Assembly: GCA_031264395.1 (NCBI GenBank)
Contig: JAISEB010000054.1
Coordinates: forward strand, 1 to 22,429
DNA from: Treponema sp.
Lineage (GTDB): Bacteria; Spirochaetota; Spirochaetia; Treponematales; Breznakiellaceae
Length of the DNA stretch: 22,429 bases
Direction: 5' to 3'
The translations under genes and the position numbers were made by a program. The notes beneath the pieces are model-generated. The model saw only the letters and a list, made by a program, of their open reading frames with translations. It had not been told where the DNA came from and searched no databases. The stretch's first letter is position 1; the number at the start of each line of letters is the position of its first letter. Shown here in pieces: positions 1-6,140 of the stretch.

Positions 1-210
1 GGGCGTATTGTAACCGTGGAAGAACACTATGTCCCAGGCGGGCTGGGTTCGGCGGTCTGCGAGTTTTGCGCGGCGAACGCGCCTGTACCGGTGAAAATGC
101 TGGGCATTCCCAAATCCTACGCCGGCGCGGGTCCGTATAGGGAGCTTTTGGCCTCTTACAATCTGGACCGGGACGGTATTGTCCGGTCGGTGATCGAAAC
201 CTGTATATGA
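1..210 (+). CDS. Transketolase C-terminal subunit, partial (3' end only)
   Basis: The reading frame is open from base 1 and ends at TGA 208-210, so the gene starts outside the window. The residues seen (GRIVTVEEHYVPGGLGSAV near the start) match the C-terminal domain of transketolase, where an EEH...GGLGSAV segment is typical. Transketolase moves two-carbon units between sugar phosphates in the cytoplasmic pentose phosphate pathway. The short remainder after this motif fits a separately encoded C-terminal subunit as well as the end of a full-length enzyme; the window cannot tell these apart. A GTG at 16 is only an in-frame valine, not a start. The gene converges on the DUF4867 gene with 36 bases between them. 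Confidence 0.85.
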   Translation, partial: GRIVTVEEHYVPGGLGSAVCEFCAANAPVPVKMLGIPKSYAGAGPYRELLASYNLDRDGIVRSVIETCI

Positions 211-220
211 ATCGTGATTG

Positions 221-236
221 CCGCGGCATGACGCGG
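221..236. terminator. Weak hairpin between convergent genes
   Basis: CCGCG (221-225) pairs with CGCGG (232-236) around a six-base loop and is followed by AACAATTTTT. It lies between the transketolase stop and the DUF4867 stop, where a shared terminator is expected. The stem is only five pairs, so the call is tentative. Confidence 0.3.
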
Positions 237-246
237 GAAACAATTT

Positions 247-915
247 TTATTGTAACGGTTTGATTTCCCAGTTCGGGCCGTAAATTGCCGGAGGCGAACC
301 GCCTTCTACCATTTCTTTATTTTCTTCATGGGCAACCAGCCACTTGTTCCGGGAGTGCAAAGCGGGATCATGTTTTCCGGGAACGGCTTCCAGCGGATAA
401 TTGGTGCCTCTGGGCAGTACTACAAGACAGTTAAACCCTTCCCTTACCTCGCAGGGGGCAAGGTGCATTGTAGTCGAATAAATCTCTATAACCTGGCCTG
501 AGTCCACAAAAAACGCCTCCGCTTTGTGACTGTCAAACCGCCCGTTTTCCATGTCCCTTAAATCTCCCAGCAGGACTACCAGCGGAGAAGCGGCGATAGT
601 CACTTCGGTACAGTTATGCCATTCAAGCCCGTTCAAATAATGGTTGTGGCCCCAGCATACTCCTATTTCCCCGTCCATCTGGCCGAGAATCCCGTTCCGC
701 AACACCGCCGCTTCGGGGTGAATTTCAAGGGCGTCAAGGCTTCTGATATACCCGCCCCCCGGAGCGGAAACGGGAAAGGCTTCAAGCGATGTTTTAACGA
801 GACCGGGAAACGCCGCTTTATGCAACATGCCGTACCTGGCAAATTTTCTGCTTTCAACAGGATCAATCGCAATATGAGGATTAAGCCGCCGCAATTCTTC
901 CAATAAACCGGCCAT
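247..915 (-). CDS. DUF4867 family protein (cupin-like, carbohydrate locus)
   Basis: I chose ATG at 915 (222 aa, MAGLLEELRRLNPHIAIDPV...) because AAGGAA lies about eight bases upstream. The frame stays open to 1062, but those extra 49 codons read through the leader hairpin and toward the repeat. The central part carries GHNHYLNGLEWHNCTE, a DS...AEAFFVDSG segment, EIYSTTMH and LPRGTNYPLE, followed by NKWLVAH near the end. This pattern matches my recollection of DUF4867, an uncharacterised family. The conserved His and Glu residues in GHN, LEWH and TTMH suggest a cupin-like metal site (inference). Its neighbours (transketolase end, Gfo/Idh oxidoreductase) suggest sugar or polyol catabolism, perhaps as an isomerase or epimerase-like enzyme, but no reaction is known to me. 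Confidence 0.75.
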   Translation of the reverse strand: MAGLLEELRRLNPHIAIDPVESRKFARYGMLHKAAFPGLVKTSLEAFPVSAPGGGYIRSLDALEIHPEAAVLRNGILGQMDGEIGVCWGHNHYLNGLEWHNCTEVTIAASPLVVLLGDLRDMENGRFDSHKAEAFFVDSGQVIEIYSTTMHLAPCEVREGFNCLVVLPRGTNYPLEAVPGKHDPALHSRNKWLVAHEENKEMVEGGSPPAIYGPNWEIKPLQ

Positions 916-929
916 TTCACATTCCTTTA

Positions 930-958
930 ATTTTAAAAATAGAGCTGTTGAACAACTC
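930..958 (-). terminator. Hairpin plus T-run in the leader of the DUF4867 gene
   Basis: On the minus strand GAGTTGTT-C-AACAGCTC (958 to 942) folds into a stem with one G-U pair and is followed by TATTTTTAAAA. This has the form of a factor-independent terminator. It lies between the oxidoreductase gene and the DUF4867 start at 915, so it could end upstream transcription or act as an attenuator. The arm GAGCTGTT resembles the ends of the hairpin elements at 4143-4284 and 7578-7669. Confidence 0.4.
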
Positions 959-1039
959 CCGCACAGGTCCAATGAAACATTATTCTGAAAATTTGTCAAG
1001 CTGACGGCGGCTGTTCTGCCGACGGAGGCTGTTCGCAGT

Positions 1040-1160
1040 AATTCAAAATTCAAAACAACCACGGACAGACACAGACCAACACGGACAAAAAATACATTTG
1101 AAGCTAAAAGTCCGTCCTGTCCGTGAGGGCGAACCGGAGGTTCGTTGTGGTTGAATTCGG
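1040..1160 (+). repeat. Palindromic dispersed repeat, copy A (CGGAC type)
   Basis: This block carries CCACGGACAGACACAGACC, an AT-rich centre, and GTCCGTCCTGTCCGTG, then a perfect hairpin CGAACC-GGA-GGTTCG (1130-1144) and GTGGTTGAATTC. The same order of parts, in reverse orientation, is found at 4481-4648. The ends (AATTCAAAACAACCAC and GTGGTTGAATT) are rough inverted repeats of each other. It ends one base before the stop codon of the oxidoreductase gene. No coding capacity is seen. It lacks a roughly 40-base inner segment that copy B has. Confidence 0.85.
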
Positions 1161-1161
1161 A

Positions 1162-2175
1162 CTAAAAGAACAGCAGTTTTCCCTGTTCAAAGGCGGATTT
1201 GCACACATAGGCGATTTCGGAAACCCTTGTTCCGTCGTGCACCGTTACCTCGGGCCTGCGCCCCGTGACAATGCAGTCCACGAATTCCCGCACCTCGTTT
1301 ACATAGGCGGTTTCAAACCGTTCGAGGAAATTTTCCGAACATTCCCTTCTGACTCCGTGGCTGTCAAGGATCTCCACCATGTTTTTCTGGGGCACCGAAG
1401 CTATCCTGAGTGTTCCCTTGGTACCGATAATTTCGGTTTCCACATTGTACCCGTGGGGAGCGGTACGGCCGGCGAACAGAAACACCATGGCGCCGTTTTT
1501 GAATTTCAAGAGGCACGATACGTTGTCCCCGTCCTGATACCTGGCAAATTCGGGATGGGCGTAACAGCCACCTATGGCGTATACCGATTCGGGTTCCGAG
1601 CCGGTAAACCACCGGGCCAGATCTATGTCGTGAACGGCCATGTCCAGAAATTGTCCCCCGCTCTGGGGGGCAAAGGCTATGGCCCCGTCGATAAATTTTT
1701 CCGGGTCCTGGCTGTTGGAACGGAACAATACGGGCTTCCCTATAACGCCTGCGGCTACCTTGTCGTGGGCGTACCGGTACGATTCATCAAAACGCCGCAT
1801 AAAGCCCAGCATGAACACCAGATCGGGATGGGCCTGTACGGCCTTTTCCGCTTCCCCGCATTCGGCTGCCGTGACTCCCAGCGGCTTTTCGGAAAACACA
1901 TGCTTCCCGGCGGCCAGGGCCGCGGCTATCTGCCCGGTGTGCAGGGCCGAAGGGGACACGATGACTACCGCGTCCACCTCATCGCAGCGTATCATCTCAT
2001 CGAAGGAGGTGAACCGGCGACTGACACCCAATCTGCGGGCGGCCTCTTCCAGCTTCGCGGGATCCACATCGCAGAGGGCCGTAAGGGAAGCGCCCTCGAT
2101 TTTACCGGCGATATTTTCCGCGTGGCGGATTCCCAGCCGCCCCAGCCCCACAGAACCAATTCGTACACTGTTCAT
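1162..2175 (-). CDS. Gfo/Idh/MocA family oxidoreductase, inositol 2-dehydrogenase-like
   Basis: This 337-aa protein has an N-terminal Rossmann fold with the dinucleotide motif GSVGLGRLG (residues 7-15) and an acidic residue after the second strand (ALCDVD, about 34-38). SEKPLG contains Lys97, and SGGQFLDMAVHDIDLARW contains Asp178 and His182. The Lys, Asp and His arrangement matches the catalytic set of IolG-type inositol dehydrogenases (Lys97, Asp172, His176 in the Bacillus enzyme, from memory). It should oxidise a polyol or sugar with NAD(P)+ in the cytoplasm; the exact substrate cannot be read here. The ATG at 2175 is preceded by GGAAGGAAGGA on the minus strand. It follows the chemoreceptor gene by 66 bases and precedes the DUF4867 gene, with repeat A just beyond its stop. 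No other iol genes are in the window, so I give no gene symbol. Confidence 0.85.
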   Translation of the reverse strand: MNSVRIGSVGLGRLGIRHAENIAGKIEGASLTALCDVDPAKLEEAARRLGVSRRFTSFDEMIRCDEVDAVVIVSPSALHTGQIAAALAAGKHVFSEKPLGVTAAECGEAEKAVQAHPDLVFMLGFMRRFDESYRYAHDKVAAGVIGKPVLFRSNSQDPEKFIDGAIAFAPQSGGQFLDMAVHDIDLARWFTGSEPESVYAIGGCYAHPEFARYQDGDNVSCLLKFKNGAMVFLFAGRTAPHGYNVETEIIGTKGTLRIASVPQKNMVEILDSHGVRRECSENFLERFETAYVNEVREFVDCIVTGRRPEVTVHDGTRVSEIAYVCKSAFEQGKLLFF

Positions 2176-2202
2176 ATATCCTTCCTTCCGGCCCGCCGGA
2201 GA

Positions 2203-2238
2203 AGCGCCGATTCATTCCCGGTTGAAGAGACCGGCGCT
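2203..2238 (-). other. Intergenic inverted repeat between chemoreceptor and oxidoreductase genes
   Basis: AGCGCCG (2203-2209) and CGGCGCT (2232-2238) form a seven-pair stem around a 22-base loop. It sits in the gap just after the chemoreceptor stop. There is no T-run, so it is more likely an mRNA end-stabilising or processing structure than a terminator. Confidence 0.3.
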
Positions 2239-2241
2239 GTC

Positions 2242-4101
2242 CTAGACCTCAAAGCCGTCTACGATTTTTGAAATGGAACTGATCGAGGTCTGGTTGGCAA
2301 GGGCCAGTTGGGCAATCTCCTTGGCGCCTGAGCTGACGGTTTCCATGTCCCCGGCCATTTGGGAAACGCTCTCGGCTATTTCCCTCGACTGATTCTGCAA
2401 GGAAACTATTTCCTTCAGCATGGATTCGTTGCCTTCGTTCATCTCCCGTGAACCGGTGCTGACCAGCGCGGCCATGTCGTTCATCACCTTGAGGGCCTCC
2501 ATGACCTGTCCCGCCCCTTCCTTCTGTTCCCTGACGGCGTTATCCACTTCCTGTACCAGCGTTCCCGTTTCGTTCACCCTGGCGGAGACCTGGGCAAAGG
2601 ACTGTTCCGACGCCTTTGCGTTTCTGACGATGTGATCGATGGTCTGTACAATCTGTTTCAGCTCGGCGCCTATCTTCTGGGATTCGCTGGAGGAATTGAC
2701 CGCCAGTTTCCGTATCTCGTCGGCGACTACCGAGAAACCCCGCCCCGCCTCCCCCGCGTGGGCCGCCTCGATGGCGGCGTTCATGGCCAGAAGATTGGTC
2801 TGGGCGGCAATGGTGGCGATGATCCGGTTTGCCTCCTGCAGGGCCTGGGACTGGCCGACGATTTCATTGATTTTGGCCGCGCTTTCCCTCTGTATCGCGC
2901 TTCCCGCCGCCGCCGCGTCGTCGACGGTTTTAAACTGGAGGGCCATTTTTTCCGTAACTCCGCCTATGGACGTGATGTTCCCCGTCATTTCCTCTACCGC
3001 CGAGGAAGCCTGTCCCATGCTGGCCGCCTGGGTGTTTATGGAATTGTCAAGGGATTCGATGTTTTTGGCTATCTGGTGTACCGCCGCGGAGGCTTCTTCC
3101 ACGCTCCGCATCTCTTCTTCGGTTTTCGCCCGTATCTGTTCCACCGCCTCGAAAACATGCTCCAGTGACGACGCCATGCCCGCGGCGTTTTCCTCAAGTT
3201 TGAGGCCGGATCTGGAAAGTTCCCCCTGGCCTCCCTTGATGTCCCGCATCCCGGCCTCCATGTTTTCACAGAAACTGTTGACCATTCCCGCTATGGTTCC
3301 CACCTCGTCAACGGAACATATAAAAATACGCCGGGTCAGATCTTTCTTCGCGGAGGATAAATTTTCAAGCTGCTCAATAACCGCGGTAAAGAGGCTCGAC
3401 GTGCTTTTTTTCAGGGTCAGGGCCAGGGCAAATACGGAGAGCGCGTAAAAGACGATAAAGGCCGCCATGATGATCCTGTCGCTTCTTTCCATGGCGGGAA
3501 GATTTCCCCCCGCCCGGGTAACGATAAGGAGCGAGATGGAAAGGGTGTAAAGTATGGAGATGAGAGTTACCACGACGGGGACGATCAGCATTTTGATGCT
3601 CTGCCGCCCTTCCCGCAGATCCTCCGGATATCCGGTAAGCCTGCACGCGATAAGCGTTTTTGACACCATCCTGTCGGTCAATACGTATATGAACGTTCCC
3701 ACAAGGAGCCCGAGGGACAGGCACACGAGGTACAGGGGCGCCCGCATTTCCTCCGGAATCCCCACGGCGGGCCCCTGGATAAAGATCCCCGCGAGGAGGA
3801 TGTTTTCCGTTACCGCGAGGAGGGCGATCATTTTAAGCGGGACGGCGCCGATTTTTTTAAGGGCCGCCCTGTAGGTATCCTTCCCGGCGCTGAAATTGGC
3901 GGGGTCAAAAAGGCGGATGCTTCTTCCCATAAGAAGGCCCGCCAGGACGATGTAACCCAGGCAGGGAAGAGCCGTCCTTGGCAGCATGGCAGAGAAGGGA
4001 ACCGGGGCTTCCTGAAACAAAACCAGAAGGACAAGGACCACGGCCGTATTAATGATGTTACCGGCGCAAATGATAATAAATAAATCACGCTGTTTGCTCA
4101 A
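2242..4101 (-). CDS. Methyl-accepting chemotaxis protein with six N-terminal membrane spans
   Basis: I place the start at TTG 4101 (619 aa) because GGGAGGAT lies six bases upstream; the longest open frame would begin at TTG 4155, inside a hairpin repeat and without a ribosome site. Six hydrophobic segments lie at about residues 6-30, 44-66, 90-110, 122-143, 170-195 and 209-229, with only short loops. A HAMP-like linker follows (about 230-285), then a long coiled-coil signalling domain. Its hairpin tip, IAAQTNLLAMNAAIEAAHAGEAGRGFSVVADEIRKLA (from about residue 431), is the part that contacts CheA and CheW. There is no periplasmic sensor domain, so it probably senses a membrane-borne or cytoplasmic signal, or the state of a partner protein (inference). 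It is the first gene of the minus-strand group that continues into the oxidoreductase gene, so the signal may relate to the substrate of that pathway. Confidence 0.9.
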   Translation of the reverse strand: MSKQRDLFIIICAGNIINTAVVLVLLVLFQEAPVPFSAMLPRTALPCLGYIVLAGLLMGRSIRLFDPANFSAGKDTYRAALKKIGAVPLKMIALLAVTENILLAGIFIQGPAVGIPEEMRAPLYLVCLSLGLLVGTFIYVLTDRMVSKTLIACRLTGYPEDLREGRQSIKMLIVPVVVTLISILYTLSISLLIVTRAGGNLPAMERSDRIIMAAFIVFYALSVFALALTLKKSTSSLFTAVIEQLENLSSAKKDLTRRIFICSVDEVGTIAGMVNSFCENMEAGMRDIKGGQGELSRSGLKLEENAAGMASSLEHVFEAVEQIRAKTEEEMRSVEEASAAVHQIAKNIESLDNSINTQAASMGQASSAVEEMTGNITSIGGVTEKMALQFKTVDDAAAAGSAIQRESAAKINEIVGQSQALQEANRIIATIAAQTNLLAMNAAIEAAHAGEAGRGFSVVADEIRKLAVNSSSESQKIGAELKQIVQTIDHIVRNAKASEQSFAQVSARVNETGTLVQEVDNAVREQKEGAGQVMEALKVMNDMAALVSTGSREMNEGNESMLKEIVSLQNQSREIAESVSQMAGDMETVSSGAKEIAQLALANQTSISSISKIVDGFEV

Positions 4102-4107
4102 AATCTG

Positions 4108-4115
4108 ATCCTCCC
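4108..4115 (-). promoter_or_regulatory. Ribosome binding site deciding the chemoreceptor start
   Basis: GGGAGGAT on the minus strand stands six bases before TTG 4099-4101. The upstream TTG at 4155 has no such site and lies within a stem-loop, so the downstream start is preferred. Confidence 0.65.
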
Positions 4116-4142
4116 GCAATGAAGCATTATTCAATGATACCT

Positions 4143-4284
4143 GAGCTTGTTCCAAAACCCGGTTGGTTTTGAACCAAGCTCTTGGAGAAAATTGCCAATT
4201 TCTTGTAAGACGTGCATTTGCCTCTCATGCAATTTTCTCCAGGGTAAGAAGCTGTTCCAAAAACTGAAGTTTTGGAACAGCCTC
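4143..4284. repeat. Cluster of three hairpins bounded by GAG..TGTTCCAAAAC inverted repeats
   Basis: Three stem-loops lie end to end. Arms 4143-4159 and 4165-4181 pair at 15 of 17 positions. Arms 4184-4195 (GGAGAAAATTGC) and 4229-4240 pair perfectly around a 33-base loop. Arms 4251-4262 (GCTGTTCCAAAA) and 4270-4281 pair perfectly around a seven-base loop. The outermost segments (GAGCTTGTTCCAAAACC at the left, and the complement of the right end) are also near-identical inverted repeats, so the block looks like one element of about 142 bases. It lies inside the predicted chemoreceptor leader. It may be a mobile palindromic repeat, an RNA regulatory structure, or both. Confidence 0.7.
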
Positions 4285-4351
4285 AATTGTGTTTTTAACA
4301 GTGCGATTTTGAAATTCAAATCGTCCGGGAATGGTTCTCTTGGACACCGAT

Positions 4352-4380
4352 AGTATATTTCACTTTGGGGAAAATGTCAT
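4352..4380 (-). promoter_or_regulatory. Predicted sigma-70 promoter for the chemoreceptor gene
   Basis: Minus strand: -35 ATGACA (4380-4375), 17-base spacer, -10 TATACT (4357-4352); each box matches consensus at five of six positions. Transcription would start near 4345. That leaves a leader of about 245 bases that contains the three-hairpin cluster before the TTG start at 4101. Confidence 0.5.
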
Positions 4381-4480
4381 GCTTGCCGCCCCCTTTTTTC
4401 GGCTGTCTTTGTTATATCTTATAATTCATATCGAAATAATATGATAGCCGTGAATACAAACGGTGTTCATGCCCTCTTTA

Positions 4481-4648
4481 GCAATTCGGATTCAACCACA
4501 GACTTCGCGGACAGAACGGACAAAACCGGTATTAGCCACAACGAACCTCCGGTTCGCCCTCATGGATAAACACAGACTTTTAATTTCAAATGTATATTTT
4601 GTCCGTGTTGGTCCGTGTCTGTCCGTGGTTATTTTGAATTCGGAATTA
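4481..4648 (-). repeat. Palindromic dispersed repeat, copy B (CGGAC type), inverted relative to copy A
   Basis: Read on the minus strand this block repeats copy A: CCACGGACAGACAC, CAACACGGACAAAA, TACATTTGAA, then the hairpin core CGAACC-TCC-GGTTCG (4542-4556 on the plus strand) and GTTGTGG. It has an extra segment near its left end (CGCGGACAGAACGGAC and following bases, about 4507-4535) that copy A lacks. Its ends (AATTCGGATTCAACCAC and GTGGTTATTTTGAATTCGG) form imperfect terminal inverted repeats. It fills most of the gap between the chemoreceptor promoter and the purB promoter. No protein is encoded. Confidence 0.85.
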
Positions 4649-4666
4649 CCGCGCATCCCATACATA

Positions 4667-4696
4667 TTGACAGGCCGTGCTCTTTTCCGCCATAAT
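4667..4696 (+). promoter_or_regulatory. purB: Predicted sigma-70 promoter for purB (possible leaderless transcript)
   Basis: A perfect -35 TTGACA (4667-4672) is followed after 18 bases by CATAAT (4691-4696), five of six matches to the -10 consensus. A start seven bases after the -10 box falls at about 4702-4703, that is, on the purB ATG itself. No Shine-Dalgarno sequence precedes this ATG, and a stop codon in frame at 4693 rules out a longer reading frame. Confidence 0.55.
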
Positions 4697-4701
4697 CGGC
4701 T

Positions 4702-6138
4702 ATGTTAGCCCGTAATATTTTCTGCAATATTTCTCCCATAGATCACCGGTATTCCCTTTCAGAGCAGACACTGTACGATTCGCTGGTTCCCTGGCTTTCC
4801 GAGGAGGCGGCTGTGGCGGCGTGCCTCAAGGCGGAGGTTGCGCTGATAAAAGCCCATCTTGCCGTGAAGGGGGAGCTGACTTGTGAGCTGCGGGAAAGGC
4901 TCGACGCGGATGCCTCCGCGGTTGATCCCGCCATGGTGTACGCCGAAGAGGAAAAAATACATCACAATATCAGGGCGCTTGTGAACGTGCTCAAGGAGAA
5001 GGTTCCCCCCCGGTTTGCTTCCCTGGTGCATCTGGGGGCGACAAGCACCGACATTCTCGATTCGGCCCTTGCGTACCGCATGGCGGGGGTGACGCGTGCG
5101 GTAGTGCTGCCCCTGCTTGAAAAGCTGGAACTTCTGCTCTGCGGCTTTGCCGAGCGGGAGGCGGACACTCCCCAGGCGGGAAGAACGCACGGCCAGCACG
5201 CGGTTCCCATTACCCTGGGTTTTGCCATGGCGGAGTATGTTTCCCGGCTGGGAAAATCCATCCCCGAAATCCGGCGGCTTGCCGGGCAGCTCAGGGGAAA
5301 ACTTGCCGGCGCGGTAGGCGCCTACAACGCGGCCGGCCTCATCGTGCAGGATCCCGAAGAGCTGGAGCGCGTGTACCTCGCCGAACTGGGGCTTCTGCCT
5401 TCCGAACATTCCACCCAGCTTGTGGAGCCGGAGTACCTTCTTCGCCTCTTGCTTGAATTTAACGTCGCCTTCGGCATCATCGCCAATCTTGCCGACGATC
5501 TCCGCAATCTGCAGCGCACGGAAATAGCGGAACTGCGGGAAGGGTTCGGTTCGCGCCAGGTTGGTTCTTCCACCATGCCGCAGAAACGGAACCCCTGGAA
5601 TTCGGAGCACGTAAAGAGCCTCTGGAAGGCGTTTATGCCCCGGGTAATGACTTTCTTCATGGATCAGATAAGCGAACACCAGAGGGACCTTACCAACTCG
5701 GCAAGCCAGCGTTTCATTGCCGATTATACGGCGGGTTTTTCCCTTGCCGTGGACCGCATGATTCGTATTGTCACGGGGCTTACCGCGGACCGGGAACGGC
5801 TCCTTTACAACCTGAAAAGCGGTTCGGGCGGAATTCCCGGGGGGATTCTTGCCGAACCGGCCTACATTCTCCTTGCCGGGGCGGGCGTCCCGGACGCCCA
5901 CGAGGTGATACGGAAGATTACCCTGGACGCCGAAACAGGAAAAAAGAGCTTTGCACAGGCGCTGGCGGGCGAAGAAGAGGTCCTTGAAAAAATAGGGAAG
6001 AAGATGATCGAACTGGGGATGATTTCCGATCCTTCCGGGGCGCTTTCCTTTTTTGAAAATCCGGAGCGGTATTCAGGTCTTGCGGCAAAGAAGGCGAAGG
6101 AACTGGCCGCGAAATACCGGAAACTTATGGAGGTTTAA
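4702..6138 (+). CDS. purB: Adenylosuccinate lyase
   Basis: This 478-aa protein belongs to the fumarase/aspartase superfamily. Adenylosuccinate lyase splits fumarate from adenylosuccinate to give AMP, and also acts on SAICAR in the de novo pathway. The N-terminus NISPIDHRYS is typical of the enzyme. LGATSTDILDSA (about 111-122), GRTHGQHAVP with catalytic His163, and the family signature GSSTMPQKRNPWNSE (288-302) with the flexible-loop serine are all present. The length is usual for the family. The start is ATG 4702, the only option because TAA stands in frame three codons upstream. Its last codons hold the ribosome site for guaB, two bases away, so the two genes are surely one operon. PurA, which makes its substrate, is encoded 9 kb downstream on the same strand. 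Confidence 0.95.
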   Translation: MLARNIFCNISPIDHRYSLSEQTLYDSLVPWLSEEAAVAACLKAEVALIKAHLAVKGELTCELRERLDADASAVDPAMVYAEEEKIHHNIRALVNVLKEKVPPRFASLVHLGATSTDILDSALAYRMAGVTRAVVLPLLEKLELLLCGFAEREADTPQAGRTHGQHAVPITLGFAMAEYVSRLGKSIPEIRRLAGQLRGKLAGAVGAYNAAGLIVQDPEELERVYLAELGLLPSEHSTQLVEPEYLLRLLLEFNVAFGIIANLADDLRNLQRTEIAELREGFGSRQVGSSTMPQKRNPWNSEHVKSLWKAFMPRVMTFFMDQISEHQRDLTNSASQRFIADYTAGFSLAVDRMIRIVTGLTADRERLLYNLKSGSGGIPGGILAEPAYILLAGAGVPDAHEVIRKITLDAETGKKSFAQALAGEEEVLEKIGKKMIELGMISDPSGALSFFENPERYSGLAAKKAKELAAKYRKLMEV

Positions 6139-6140
6139 CG

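Noticed and set aside
1123..2271. Long plus-strand open frame of 382 codons
   Set aside because: It runs antisense over the oxidoreductase gene, starts inside repeat A, and shows no family motif; it is a shadow of codon bias on the other strand.
4147..4353. Small plus-strand open frame of 68 codons
   Set aside because: It is made of the hairpin cluster arms read through; it has no ribosome site.
4759..5901. Minus-strand open frame of 380 codons
   Set aside because: It lies fully antisense to purB, whose catalytic motifs are intact.
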